Below, piece after piece: positions 46,246-55,145 of a DNA stretch of 64,000 bases. The first letter of the stretch is position 1, and each line of letters starts with the position of its first letter. Under the pieces are notes generated by a model. That model was not told the DNA's origin, made no database searches, and saw only the letters and a list, made by a program, of their open reading frames with translations. The stretch covers positions 2,381,309-2,445,308 of the forward strand of contig NZ_CP063311.1 in NCBI RefSeq assembly GCF_015245355.1. The letters run 5' to 3'. Position numbers and translations under genes: made by a program. The DNA comes from Anabaenopsis elenkinii CCIBt3563 (GTDB lineage: Bacteria > Cyanobacteriota > Cyanobacteriia > Cyanobacteriales > Nostocaceae).

Positions 46246-46491
46246 AGAGGATGTTTTAAAAGGTATGATTAGTGTACCAACTATTGTTTCACCCCACCCT
46301 AACCCTCCCCTTGTAAGGGGAGGGAACTGGATTTTATTGTTTTTTGTGCGTTCCCCATTCCCCATTCCCCATTCCCTATTCCCTATCCCCCATTCCCTGC
46401 TCCCTCCTCCCTATTCCCTGTTCCGGTGTTCCGGTGTTCCGGTGTTCCCTAATATAAAAATTACCTGTTTAACACTTTCCAAACATCCTCT
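46246..46491 (+). repeat. MITE-like repeat, copy 6 (tandem with copy 5)
   Basis: Left end AGAGGATGTTTTAAAAGG, core hairpin CCCTCCCCTTGTAAGGGG, a long STRR tract (CCCATTCCC and CGGTGTTC units, about 46350-46450), TATAAAAATTACCTGTTT and right end AAACATCCTCT. Removing both copies would leave AACTCAGAGTTAG, which suggests the original target. Confidence 0.85.
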
Positions 46492-46938
46492 CAGAGTTAG
46501 GAGTAAATCCTACCAGATGAATATACAAAGATTGCCTTAATGTGGAATTTTTCCATAGAGATGTACAATGAAAATAACTGCCAAAGGTTAAAGCTTACTT
46601 CTAGCATTACAGGAAGCTGGTTTCACCCAAGTTATGGTTTCCTGTTGTGAACCTACATAGCATTAAAAGTAAGTCATGAACAACAACCTGTAGGCACAGG
46701 AAAGATTGCGTAAAACCTGCTTGCACAAGAGTGGCTCATTTCTGAGTCCTTGACATTTGGGAATCTCTACAATTATGACAATTTGAGTTTATTTGCAACT
46801 AGTCACCCTCACCAAAAATCCACAGACTTTGATTTGAGGATTTCAACTGTTGCAAATGGTCGCTGTATTTACGCTCTCAAACAAGACTATTGACAAATTA
46901 CCCAAAAGCGTTGACAGATTTAAAATCTAGAGGAGTCA
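46492..46938. other. intergenic region upstream of the LabA-like gene
   Basis: About 450 bp without ORFs or recognised sites. It presumably holds the promoter for the gene at 46939. Confidence 0.5.
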
Positions 46939-47649
46939 ATGAGTAGCACCAATTTTACCAAAGCAGAAAAGCCCCACAAACGACCACAGGAAGAACCTGA
47001 TTTACCAAGAAAAAACTTGATAAAAAATACTGCGAAACATGAACATTCCCCAAAACCACAGCAATTATCTGATACTTCCTCCTTAAACGTTGAAAATCGT
47101 GGTCGAGTAGCTATTTTCATTGATGGCGTCAGTCTATTTCAGACAGCTTTACAATTGGGTCTTGAAATCGACTATCTCAAATTTCTGTGTTATTTAACTG
47201 GGGGGTCGCGATTATTGCGAGCTTTCTTTTATACTGCTATCGATACCTCAAGGCTAGGTGCTACACGTCCGCGCCCGAATGAAAAGCAACAAGGGTTTCT
47301 CTTTTGGATGCGTCGAAATGGTTATCGTGTGGTTACCAAAGAAGTACAATTGGCAGACCATACCAAAAAACATAACTTGAATGTAGAAATTGCTGTTGAT
47401 ATGATTACCTTATCCCCCTACTATGATACAGCAATCTTAGTCAGTGGAGACGGAGATTTAGCTTATGCTGTTAATGCAGTTACCGCCACAGGTTCTCGCG
47501 TTGAAGTTGTTAGTTTGCGAACAATAACTAGTGAGGATTTAATTGATGTTGCTGACGAATTTATAGACCTTGATAGGATGAAAGAATACATTCAAAAGGA
47601 TTCCCATCTCGGTTATAATTATCGCATCGTTTCTAATTCCAAGTTGTAA
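46939..47649 (+). CDS. LabA-like NYN domain protein
   Basis: A 236-residue protein with a disordered, basic N-terminal 50 residues and then an NYN (PIN-like) nuclease fold (DUF88/LabA). AIFIDGVSLFQTA, VEIAVDMITLS and LVSGDGDLAYAV give the three acidic positions of the active site. LabA in Synechococcus dampens circadian output through KaiC-dependent expression; other NYN proteins cut RNA. The acidic residues are intact. It stands alone in a repeat-rich stretch. Confidence 0.8.
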   Translation: MSSTNFTKAEKPHKRPQEEPDLPRKNLIKNTAKHEHSPKPQQLSDTSSLNVENRGRVAIFIDGVSLFQTALQLGLEIDYLKFLCYLTGGSRLLRAFFYTAIDTSRLGATRPRPNEKQQGFLFWMRRNGYRVVTKEVQLADHTKKHNLNVEIAVDMITLSPYYDTAILVSGDGDLAYAVNAVTATGSRVEVVSLRTITSEDLIDVADEFIDLDRMKEYIQKDSHLGYNYRIVSNSKL

Positions 47650-48032
47650 ATCTCCATGGCTCATTGAGCTAGTTTAACATTTATTACTGCCTACCTACTG
47701 GTGTCAGAAAGTAGAATGGCAAAATCGGGAATTACTCTGCGTATTTTTTTGATTACAACCTCTAGAATTCTGTGGATGGAGTTTACCCTTGTTGATTTAT
47801 ACATTATTTCTGTATAGTTATTGACTGGGGGTTACACCCCTGTGACAATTCCTTCTAGAATCAACTAATGTAAACACTGTTTAGTCAAGCTACTAACTGT
47901 AGTTGCTTGCTATAGATAATATTATCTCAATAAAAAATATTAGGGTACCTTTACTTATATCAGTATTTGGGAAATCCCATCATATAATAGCTGTATTCTC
48001 TGGAGTCTAACCAATCATAAGGAGTGTGAAAA
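47650..48032. other. intergenic region
   Basis: About 380 bp. It contains a small GGGGTTACACCCC hairpin near 47828-47840 and an AAGGAGTG ribosome site at about 48018 for the next gene. Otherwise empty. Confidence 0.45.
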
Positions 48033-48362
48033 ATGAATCAGATACAACTAACACTACTGTTAAGCTATTTACTGATGAGCTGCTATTTCTTTACCAATTG
48101 GCTAAAATTTTCTCTGCGTCATCCGACTTCTGCTCCTGAGGAGAAATTTTTATCTTTTGTAATATTTCTGGTAACAACGATTTTATGGCCTGGAGTTATC
48201 ATCATGAACTTATGGCAAATCTTCAATAAACGCAAACTGGAACTGAGTAATGTCATTCCTGTGATTTTCGCTATTTTTGCTTTTAGTATTTCATACTATT
48301 TAACTTATTTGTATGAACGGGGTTTCTGTTATCATAATTTATTCTGCTCATTCCCTTCTTAA
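48033..48362 (+). CDS. small membrane protein, three predicted TM segments
   Basis: 109 residues with hydrophobic segments near 5-22, 41-62 and 72-94, and a C-terminal tail with two cysteines. A good AAGGAGTG ribosome site precedes the ATG. I recognise no family. It is convergent with the ureidoglycolate lyase-like gene. Confidence 0.6.
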   Translation: MNQIQLTLLLSYLLMSCYFFTNWLKFSLRHPTSAPEEKFLSFVIFLVTTILWPGVIIMNLWQIFNKRKLELSNVIPVIFAIFAFSISYYLTYLYERGFCYHNLFCSFPS

Positions 48363-48412
48363 TTTTGAGTAGTATAAACATACACCCCTGCATACTCTAT
48401 GGAAATTTATAC

Positions 48413-48913
48413 TCAAGTCACCATTTCAAATTCCAACTGATGACTCCTGAAAAAATCATGAGTAAAATGATCGACTACATTAGTATCAGCCAGTTCTAAA
48501 TTATAAAAATCTACCACTTCATGGTCAAAATAGGGTCCTGCGTGCCAAGTACCCTGGTTTAATTTGATAAAGCAATTTCCCGGTATACGGAAGGCGGACA
48601 TCTGGGCTAATACTGGCTCATTTAAATGATTGTGAGGGGGACAAACTGCCATTAACCAGTCTTTTCCTCCTAAAGAACCTAAACATTGAGTACATTGCAA
48701 ATGACGGGTAATTTTATCAAACTTACGCCCCCGGTTTTCTAACCTCATAATATAAAATCGTGGCGTTCCATTTTCTAAGTTTAATTGAGCATCCTCCCCA
48801 TCAAAATTCTTCCCGTCTTTACTGGGGAAAATCACCTGACCATAAGGGCGAAAATTCTCTGATGTGATCCACTGGGCGGGTAATTGTTTTAATGTTTTCG
48901 ATTGGTTCAACAT
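48413..48913 (-). CDS. ureidoglycolate lyase family protein
   Basis: A 166-residue cupin-like enzyme of the AllA family (ureidoglycolate to glyoxylate and urea, purine breakdown). It has FRPYGQVI, RLENRGRKFDKITRHLQCTQ, GGKDWLMAVCPP, MSAFRIP and LNQGTWHAGPYF, with histidines at the expected beta-barrel positions. No other allantoin genes lie nearby. The family call is firm; in cyanobacteria the substrate is untested. Confidence 0.8.
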   Translation of the reverse strand: MLNQSKTLKQLPAQWITSENFRPYGQVIFPSKDGKNFDGEDAQLNLENGTPRFYIMRLENRGRKFDKITRHLQCTQCLGSLGGKDWLMAVCPPHNHLNEPVLAQMSAFRIPGNCFIKLNQGTWHAGPYFDHEVVDFYNLELADTNVVDHFTHDFFRSHQLEFEMVT

Positions 48914-48979
48914 CTGCTGATATTTAGGATATTATCTTTTTGTGTTAACTTATGTCGGCATCTGATCTGAGGCGAATTT

Positions 48980-49972
48980 ATGCCAATCTATGTCTATTGG
49001 GGTGAGGATGATTTTGCCATGGAAAAAGCAGTGGCGACATTGCGCGATCGCATCCTTGATCCTTTGTGGATAAGTTTTAACTCTACAATTCTATCATCAG
49101 ATCAACCCGATGCCGCAATTACCGCCTTAAACCAAGTGATGACACCAGCCTTTGGCGGTGGTGGGCGTTTTGTCTGGCTAGTCAATAGCACAGTCTGTCA
49201 ACAATGTCCAGATAACATTTTAGCAGAACTAACGCGAACCTTATCAGTCATTCCCGAAAACTCCTGGTTATTACTCACCAGTCGCAACAAACCAGATGAG
49301 CGCCTTAAATCCACCAAACTACTGAAAAAATCCGCTCAGGAATTTCGAGAATTTCCCCTCATCCCACCTTGGAAAACGGAACTGCTGGTACAGTCCGTAA
49401 ATCAAGTAGCTGAAACTGTAGGAGTCAAACTAACTTCCCGTGGTGCGGAACTTTTAGCAGAGGCTGTAGGTAATGATACACGCCTACTGTATAATGAAAT
49501 GGAGAAACTGCGACTTTATACCAAAAATAGCAGTAAGCCTTTAGACATAAATACCATTACGCAATTAGTCAGAAATACTACTCAGAATAGTTTACAATTG
49601 GCAGCAGCAATGAAGATGGGAGATACACCCAAAGCTTTGAGTATTTTGGCTGATCTTATCAGTGCAGCCGAACCGGGACTACGGATAGTTGCAACGCTCA
49701 TAGGCCAATTTCGCACCTGGTTGTTGGTAAAGATAGCAATGGAAAGCGGGGAACGCAACCCCCAAGCGATCGCCCAAGTAGCCGAAATTAACAACCCTAA
49801 ACGTATTTACTTCCTACAGCAAGAAGTCAAATCACTGTCTCTAGAGCAACTTATCTCCTGCTTACCACTACTACTACAATTGGAAGTAAGTATCAAGCAA
49901 GGATCCCCTGAAGTACCTGCACTACAGACAAAAGTTATAGAAATTTGTCAAGTATGCCAAGGTCAACGTTAA
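48980..49972 (+). CDS. holA: DNA polymerase III subunit delta
   Basis: A 330-residue clamp-loader wrench subunit: IYVYWGEDDFAMEKAV at the start, LLLTSRNKPDERLKSTKLL, EAVGNDTRLLYNEMEKL in the AAA+-like lid, and a helical collar domain (QFRTWLLVKIAMESG). It has no Walker motif, as expected for delta. Divergent from the lyase-like gene, 66 bp away. Confidence 0.9.
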   Translation: MPIYVYWGEDDFAMEKAVATLRDRILDPLWISFNSTILSSDQPDAAITALNQVMTPAFGGGGRFVWLVNSTVCQQCPDNILAELTRTLSVIPENSWLLLTSRNKPDERLKSTKLLKKSAQEFREFPLIPPWKTELLVQSVNQVAETVGVKLTSRGAELLAEAVGNDTRLLYNEMEKLRLYTKNSSKPLDINTITQLVRNTTQNSLQLAAAMKMGDTPKALSILADLISAAEPGLRIVATLIGQFRTWLLVKIAMESGERNPQAIAQVAEINNPKRIYFLQQEVKSLSLEQLISCLPLLLQLEVSIKQGSPEVPALQTKVIEICQVCQGQR

Positions 49973-50082
49973 AGATCAAAAAGATGAAAATTTTATTCCC
50001 AGGCAGTTCTCTGGAACTTCTGACTCGTAAAATAATTCAAAGGTATTAACCATATCTATTACACTTGTGTGTCATAGACTGT

Positions 50083-50571
50083 ATGAAAACAACCCCTCAT
50101 TTATTTGGTCACACTAGTCTGCAACATATGCTGTCCCGGATTCTATGTTTAGGTGTTCTGAGTACTGCTAGTTTACTTACTAGCAGTCTGAGCTATAGTT
50201 ACCGAGCTTATGGTCAAACACAGCCTGTAAGCAATTCCGTTAATAATGCTGAGATTACCAACTACGCCCAAGCTGTTTTGGCAATGGAGACACCCCGACA
50301 ACGGGCCTTTGATGAAATTAAAAGACTGATTGGGAGTGGAGAAATACCGAGAATTATTTGTAATGATCCCCAGAGTATGCAAGAGTTACCACGCCAGGCT
50401 CAAAATATTGCGGTAAATTACTGTAATCATTCTCAGAAAATAGTCGAAAATAATGGACTGACTATTGATCAATTCAACAAAATCACTATGGAGCTACAAA
50501 GTAACAATGAGTTAAAACGGGAAATTCATAATACATTGATTCGCCTACAAAACCCTGCAAAATCTCCATAG
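50083..50571 (+). CDS. DUF4168 domain exported protein
   Basis: About 162 residues from this ATG (TTG at 50065 is also in frame). A signal peptide (ILCLGVLSTASLLTSSL) is followed by a DUF4168 domain: ITNYAQAVLAMETPRQRAFDEIKRLIG and NYCNHSQKIVENNGLTIDQFN. The family is small, helical and periplasmic with unknown function. A hairpin, AACCGC and GCGGTT (50577-50598), follows the stop. Confidence 0.75.
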   Translation: MKTTPHLFGHTSLQHMLSRILCLGVLSTASLLTSSLSYSYRAYGQTQPVSNSVNNAEITNYAQAVLAMETPRQRAFDEIKRLIGSGEIPRIICNDPQSMQELPRQAQNIAVNYCNHSQKIVENNGLTIDQFNKITMELQSNNELKREIHNTLIRLQNPAKSP

Positions 50572-50576
50572 CTAAA

Positions 50577-50598
50577 AACCGCACTCAAAGGGGCGGTT
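50577..50598 (+). terminator. hairpin after the DUF4168 gene
   Basis: AACCGC pairs with GCGGTT across a 10 nt loop, 5 nt after the stop codon. No T run. Confidence 0.35.
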
Positions 50599-50681
50599 AC
50601 CACAACTAGGACATAAATTAATAAATTTTAATATTACGTTACAATCAATGCAGATAGCAGACGTATTCAAAGGTGTACGGC

Positions 50682-51806
50682 ATGAATGGTACAATTCGCG
50701 TTGGCAATCTCTTCGGGATTCCTTTCTATATCCATCCGTCATGGTTTCTCGTGCTGGGCCTAGTAGCTTGGAGTTACAGTAATGGACTAGCTACACAATT
50801 TCCTTGGTTACCTGGGGGATTTGCTTTTTTACTGGGACTGATAACAGCGTTGTTATTGTTTACCTCAGTCGTCGCCCATGAATTAGGACATAGTTTTGTC
50901 GCCATTAACCAGGGGATTGATGTCAAATCTATTACTTTGTTTATTTTCGGCGGTCTAGCTAGCTTAGAAAAAGAGTCCCAAACCCCAGGGGAAGCATTTT
51001 GGGTGGCGATCGCAGGTCCTCTAGTCAGCTTGTTCCTGTATGGTACATTTACAGTAATTAATGTAACCACCACCGCCACAGGAGCAACAGCAGCCATCCT
51101 CGGTGTTCTGGCTTCGGTTAACTTAGCCTTAGCATTATTTAACCTGATTCCCGGCTTACCCCTAGATGGTGGTAATATCCTCAAAGCAGCCGTGTGGAAG
51201 ATTACAGGAAATCCTTATAAAGGTGTATCTTTTGCCAGTGGAGTCGGACAAGTATTTGGCTGGGTAGCGATCGCCTCTGGTGTCATTCCACTACTATTGT
51301 TTGGTAGCTTCGCCAACTTCTGGAACCTATTAATTGGTTTCTTCTTGCTGCAAAATGCCGGTAGAGCGGCGCAATTTGCCAGGGTACAGGAAAAATGCAC
51401 AGGTTTAACAGCAGCAGATGTTGTTACCGGTGATAGCCCCATTGTATATGCTCATACTACCCTGCGAGAGTTTGCCGATCAAAGAATTTTCCACAATCAA
51501 GACTGGAGAAAATTCTTAGTTACCGATGAACAGGGAAAATTAGTAGGGGTAATTAACCTGGATGATTTGCGAGGTATTCCCACAACCCAATGGACACAAA
51601 CCCCCATCAGCGCCGTTATGAAGTCTATTGAGGAGTTGACCACAGTCAAATCAGATCAACCCCTGTTAGAAGTAGTACAGCTACTCGAACAGCGCAAATT
51701 ATCCACCCTGTCTGTGATTTCTGAGAATGGGGTACTTGTGGGAATTTTAGAAAAAACCGCGATTATTCGGCTACTGCAAGGTAAAACCCAACCTAACCCT
51801 GCATAG
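50682..51806 (+). CDS. site-2-type M50 metalloprotease with CBS domains
   Basis: 374 residues from the ATG at 50682, chosen over an in-frame codon at 50673 because AAAGGTG lies just upstream. It is a multi-pass membrane protease with HELGH (residues 66-70, zinc-binding and catalytic) and the distal LIPGLPLDGG aspartate motif. Two C-terminal CBS domains (about 235-365) probably sense adenosine ligands. Such proteases perform regulated intramembrane cleavage; the substrate is unknown. Confidence 0.85.
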   Translation: MNGTIRVGNLFGIPFYIHPSWFLVLGLVAWSYSNGLATQFPWLPGGFAFLLGLITALLLFTSVVAHELGHSFVAINQGIDVKSITLFIFGGLASLEKESQTPGEAFWVAIAGPLVSLFLYGTFTVINVTTTATGATAAILGVLASVNLALALFNLIPGLPLDGGNILKAAVWKITGNPYKGVSFASGVGQVFGWVAIASGVIPLLLFGSFANFWNLLIGFFLLQNAGRAAQFARVQEKCTGLTAADVVTGDSPIVYAHTTLREFADQRIFHNQDWRKFLVTDEQGKLVGVINLDDLRGIPTTQWTQTPISAVMKSIEELTTVKSDQPLLEVVQLLEQRKLSTLSVISENGVLVGILEKTAIIRLLQGKTQPNPA

Positions 51807-51820
51807 CGTGAGAACAATTG

Positions 51821-51858
51821 AATACCCGCCTAACTCCCTCAGAATTTCTGGGGGTATT
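51821..51858 (+). terminator. two-stem hairpin after the protease gene
   Basis: AATACC pairs with GGTATT around an inner CCCTCAG/CTGGGGG stem with a 5 nt loop, starting 15 nt after the stop. It shares its layout with 45874-45916, so it may be a recurring terminator type. Confidence 0.4.
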
Positions 51859-51899
51859 AATGTATGGTTTTATAAATTTCTTACAACCAGAGGTAACAG

Positions 51900-52601
51900 A
51901 TGTTTGAGGAACAGCCACAAAACTTACAGCCACAAAACTTACAGCAAAGGGTGAAACAACTAGCCACTGAAGCCATAGAGAACTCAAATCCTACCGCCTG
52001 GTTTGATGTTTTATATAGTCAGTCCCAGGGTGATGTTACCCAAATCCCCTGGGCGAAGTTAACCGCTCACCCCCTTTTACAAGATTGGTTGACGACTAAT
52101 AACCCTCAAGGTCAGGGAAAATCAGCCCTAGTGATTGGGTGTGGTTTAGGAGATGATGCACAAGCGCTAGCAACCAGGGGATTTCAAGTAACCGCCTTTG
52201 ATATTTCCCCCACGGCCATTAACTGGTGTCAGCAACGATTTCCTAACTCCTGTGTGAAATATGTCGTTGTAGATTTGTTAGGCCTTCCCTCACACTGGGA
52301 GCAAGCCTTTGACTTAGTGGTAGAAATTAGGAATATCCAAGCTCTACCCTTAAATATCCGCTCAACTGTGATTACATCGGTTGCTTCTGTAGTTGCACCA
52401 GCAGGTACTTTACTATTGATTAATCGGTTTCGGGAAACTGAGGTAGAACCTGATGGACCGCCTTGGCCTTTGTCTAGTTCCGAACTAGCCCAGTTTACAC
52501 AATTGGGGTTACAAGAAATCAGCCGTGTGACGTTTTATGAGGCTGAACGGGCTGATATTCCACAACTACGGATAGAATATCAAAAATCTGCCCCAGTGTA
52601 G
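51900..52601 (+). CDS. SAM-dependent methyltransferase, thiopurine-methyltransferase-like
   Basis: A 233-residue class I methyltransferase. ALVIGCGLGDDAQALA is motif I, TAFDISPTAINWC motif II, and FDLVVEIRNIQAL motif IV. A gap lies before the C-terminal sheet (RVTFYEAERADIPQLRIEY). It resembles TPMT/TehB-type small-molecule or halide/thiol methylases. The N-terminus encodes QPQNLQPQNLQ from a perfect 15 bp tandem duplication (51911-51940). Confidence 0.75.
   Translation: MFEEQPQNLQPQNLQQRVKQLATEAIENSNPTAWFDVLYSQSQGDVTQIPWAKLTAHPLLQDWLTTNNPQGQGKSALVIGCGLGDDAQALATRGFQVTAFDISPTAINWCQQRFPNSCVKYVVVDLLGLPSHWEQAFDLVVEIRNIQALPLNIRSTVITSVASVVAPAGTLLLINRFRETEVEPDGPPWPLSSSELAQFTQLGLQEISRVTFYEAERADIPQLRIEYQKSAPV
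51911..51940 (+). repeat. 15 bp tandem duplication inside a coding region
   Basis: ACAGCCACAAAACTT occurs twice in a row and keeps the frame, adding five residues to the methyltransferase N-terminus. Confidence 0.85.
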
Positions 52602-52697
52602 GAATGCTACAAAATGTTACTGAAAGTTCACATCAGCAGGATTTTAGGGATTTTTGAGCCACAATGGAGGTAGGAAACCAGCAAATGGAGGTGTAAG

Positions 52698-52811
52698 ATG
52701 ACTCACAATCTCACATTATCTGACCCTACCACTTACCTGATCGTTAAACTCAGTATCCTAATTTTGGTACTGCTGGTGTTTTTGGTAATTTCCGCTGCTC
52801 CAGCGGTTTAG
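52698..52811 (+). CDS. 37-residue single-pass membrane microprotein
   Basis: A short ORF with a strong GGAGGTG site 7 nt before the ATG. The protein begins MTHNLTLSDPTTYLIVKLS and continues as one hydrophobic helix (about residues 14-33), ending AAPAV. Its stop abuts the lipB stop on the other strand (52811/52812). Small membrane proteins of this size are common photosynthetic subunits, but this matches none I can name. Confidence 0.5.
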   Translation: MTHNLTLSDPTTYLIVKLSILILVLLVFLVISAAPAV

Positions 52812-53465
52812 TTACTCTTGAACCAATTCTACGCCGAACACTTGGGCAAAACACCGGGCTATATGAACACGTACCTCTTGAGGGGTAATACCGGGAATCC
52901 ACTCGGCTAAACTACCTACAGGATGATCAGCAATACCACAGGGGATAATATGCTCAAAGCCTGACAGATCAGGACAAACATTGAGGGCGAACCCATGCAT
53001 AGTAATCCAGCGACTAACTTTGATCCCAATGGCGGCTACTTTTCGCCCTTGGAGCCAAACACCAGTCAAACCGGGAAGGCGATCGCCTGACAAGCCATAC
53101 AGGGCTAGTACCTGAATTAATACTTCTTCTAATTGCCTTAAATACCAATGCAGGTCTTGGCGATAATGTCGCAGATTTAAAATCGGATAACCTACTACCT
53201 GACCAGGACAATGATAGGTCACCTCGCCGCCGCGTTCAACGGTCTGGACATCAAATTTAGTATTTTCTCGGTCAAACTTGAGAAATTCCGGGTTACTTCC
53301 TTGTCCCAAAGTGTAGACAGGGGGATGCTCCAACAATATTAACACATCTTGGAGACTAGGGTGATGAATGCGCTCAGTCAATAGCGATCGCTGCCATGAT
53401 AGAGCATCTAGATATGGCATCAGTCCTACATTAAATAACAAACAACTTCTGTGATCTGTTTCCAT
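52812..53465 (-). CDS. lipB: octanoyl-(acyl carrier protein):protein transferase
   Basis: 217 residues from [14 protein letters not shown]; an upstream in-frame start at 53489 is less likely. LipB moves octanoyl from ACP to lipoyl domains. Visible are [52 protein letters not shown] (with the active-site lysine) and HGFALNV followed by [11 protein letters not shown] with its cysteine. Complete. Confidence 0.92.
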   Translation of the reverse strand: METDHRSCLLFNVGLMPYLDALSWQRSLLTERIHHPSLQDVLILLEHPPVYTLGQGSNPEFLKFDRENTKFDVQTVERGGEVTYHCPGQVVGYPILNLRHYRQDLHWYLRQLEEVLIQVLALYGLSGDRLPGLTGVWLQGRKVAAIGIKVSRWITMHGFALNVCPDLSGFEHIIPCGIADHPVGSLAEWIPGITPQEVRVHIARCFAQVFGVELVQE

Positions 53466-53489
53466 ACTACGGACTATGCCAAAAATCAA

Positions 53490-53871
53490 CTACCTTATTG
53501 ACCAAATATATTGCAACTGACAAGAGTTGAAGCAACAAATGTCAAGCTATGCAAAGGATTTTAAAGGAACATCAACTAAATGTGCATTACAGAATACAAA
53601 GTGCTACCTTAGACATATAACCTCAACGGTGTTAGGAGGAATTCTCTGCATCAAGCATCAAGCCCAACAGGATCACAACGAATGCACTGGCTGATCAATC
53701 TCACAAATAGTTTGCATCTCAAACCAGATCGCAGATCCGATAGAGAGCACAGGCATAAGCAGTACATTAAAATTGTTCAAAATTTGTTTTGGCGGTAGTG
53801 CCAATCTTACCGCGGCATCCATTCATACAAAACAAATTCACATCAAAAAATATATCAGTGGGAGAGTTTAC
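53490..53871. promoter_or_regulatory. long upstream region of hpf/lrtA
   Basis: About 380 bp before the hpf start, AT-rich, with GTTAGGAGG near 53631-53639. LrtA genes of cyanobacteria are known to have long 5' leaders that affect mRNA stability in the dark; this spacing is consistent with one. No riboswitch fold was recognised. Confidence 0.35.
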
Positions 53872-54528
53872 ATGAAGCTTGTCATCCACGGCAAAAATAT
53901 TGAAATCACCGATGCAATTCGGGAATATGTACATCAAAAAATTGAAAAAGCCGTCAGTCACTTTCAACACATCACTAATGAAGTGGATGTACATCTAAGC
54001 GTCGCCCGCAATCCCCGAATTACTACCAAGCAAGCAGCGGAAGTGACTATTTACGCCAATGGTAACGTCATCCGCGCGGAGGAAAGCAGCGAAAACTTAT
54101 ACGCCAGCATCGACTTGGTAGCAGATAAAATTGCCCGTCAACTGCGAAAATATAAAGAAAGACGTCAAGATCAAAAAACTCACGCCCAACCCACAAATCA
54201 AGCCTTAGTTCCCGAACCGGTAGCCGCAGATTTAATCGGCGATCGCACCCCCGAATTACCCGATGAGGTAGTCCGGACAAAATATTTTCCCATGCCACCC
54301 ATGACCCTTGCAGAAGCCACAGAACAGCTGCAACTAGTGGGACACGACTTTTATATGTTCCGCAACTCGGAAAGTGGGGAAATTAATGTAGTTTACGAAC
54401 GTAACCACGGCGGTTATGGTGTAATTCAACCCCGCAAGACCAATGGTCATACCAACGGTAAAAATGGTCATTCAGCCCATGTTAATCATGGCGTAGGGGA
54501 CAAATCCCACTCCTATAATCATAAGTAA
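53872..54528 (+). CDS. hpf: long ribosome hibernation promoting factor (LrtA type)
   Basis: 218 residues from [20 protein letters not shown], with GGGAGAG 7 nt upstream; an in-frame TTG at 53773 is rejected. The N-terminal S30AE domain (1-105) binds the 30S decoding site. The C-terminal domain (about 130-190, [16 protein letters not shown]) dimerises to form 100S ribosomes. The last 30 residues are Gly/His/Asn-rich. In cyanobacteria the gene (lrtA) is repressed by light. Confidence 0.9.
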   Translation: MKLVIHGKNIEITDAIREYVHQKIEKAVSHFQHITNEVDVHLSVARNPRITTKQAAEVTIYANGNVIRAEESSENLYASIDLVADKIARQLRKYKERRQDQKTHAQPTNQALVPEPVAADLIGDRTPELPDEVVRTKYFPMPPMTLAEATEQLQLVGHDFYMFRNSESGEINVVYERNHGGYGVIQPRKTNGHTNGKNGHSAHVNHGVGDKSHSYNHK

Positions 54529-54589
54529 GACTAGCCCCTATCTCCCCTGAGTATCGAGATGTACTGAAAGCAAACAGTAAATCTACTTA

Positions 54590-54660
54590 CCTCCCCTAAA
54601 CAAGGGGAGGGTTAGGGTGGGGTTAAACCCTAGCTAGGCTAGGGAGAGGGGCGGGGGGTG
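54590..54660 (-). repeat. partial MITE-like core
   Basis: Only the hairpin part CCCTAAACAAGGGGAGGG and TTAGGGTGGGGTTAAACC of the family core is present, followed by a G-rich tract. No terminal repeats. Confidence 0.55.
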
Positions 54661-54663
54661 AGG

Positions 54664-55125
54664 TTATTTCACAGCTAAGTCTTGCAAAGTTTTCAGCGCT
54701 TCCTCTACGTGAGCCTGAAAATTAAACATAGTATCCAAAACAAAGCGCACAACCCCCTCTTGATCAATTACATAGGTCACACGACCAGGAACAAAACCAA
54801 AAGCCATAGTAGCGCCGTATTCCTTACGCACCTTGTTATCTTTATCACTCAAGAGAGTAAAAGGTAAATTGTATTTTGCCGCGAATTTCTGGTGAGATTC
54901 GGGAGAATCTCCACTCACCCCAATTACTTCCGCACCCGCAGTTTTAAACACCTCGTATTGATCGCGAAATCCACAGGATTCCGCCGTACATCCGGGTGTA
55001 TCATCCTTGGGATAAAAGTATAAAACAACAGCTTTTTTCCCACGGAAATCGTTGAGGCTGACCATGGAGCCGTTCTGATCCCTGAGGGTAAAATTAGGAG
55101 CAGTATCACCAACTTTAACTGACAT
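54664..55125 (-). CDS. bcp: thiol peroxidase, PrxQ/BCP type
   Basis: A 153-residue peroxiredoxin: TAPNFTLRDQNG, VVLYFYPKDDTPGC with peroxidatic C46 and resolving C51 five residues on (PrxQ type), and GVSGDSPESHQKFA. It reduces peroxides with electrons from thioredoxin in the cytoplasm. Complete and ordinary; 20 bp from the ABC-F gene on the same strand, perhaps co-transcribed. Confidence 0.92.
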   Translation of the reverse strand: MSVKVGDTAPNFTLRDQNGSMVSLNDFRGKKAVVLYFYPKDDTPGCTAESCGFRDQYEVFKTAGAEVIGVSGDSPESHQKFAAKYNLPFTLLSDKDNKVRKEYGATMAFGFVPGRVTYVIDQEGVVRFVLDTMFNFQAHVEEALKTLQDLAVK

Positions 55126-55145
55126 ATTATTTCTTACCGTTTTTC

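Noticed and set aside
46023..46540. ORFs on both strands
   Set aside because: All fall in MITE copies 5 and 6 and their STRR tracts.
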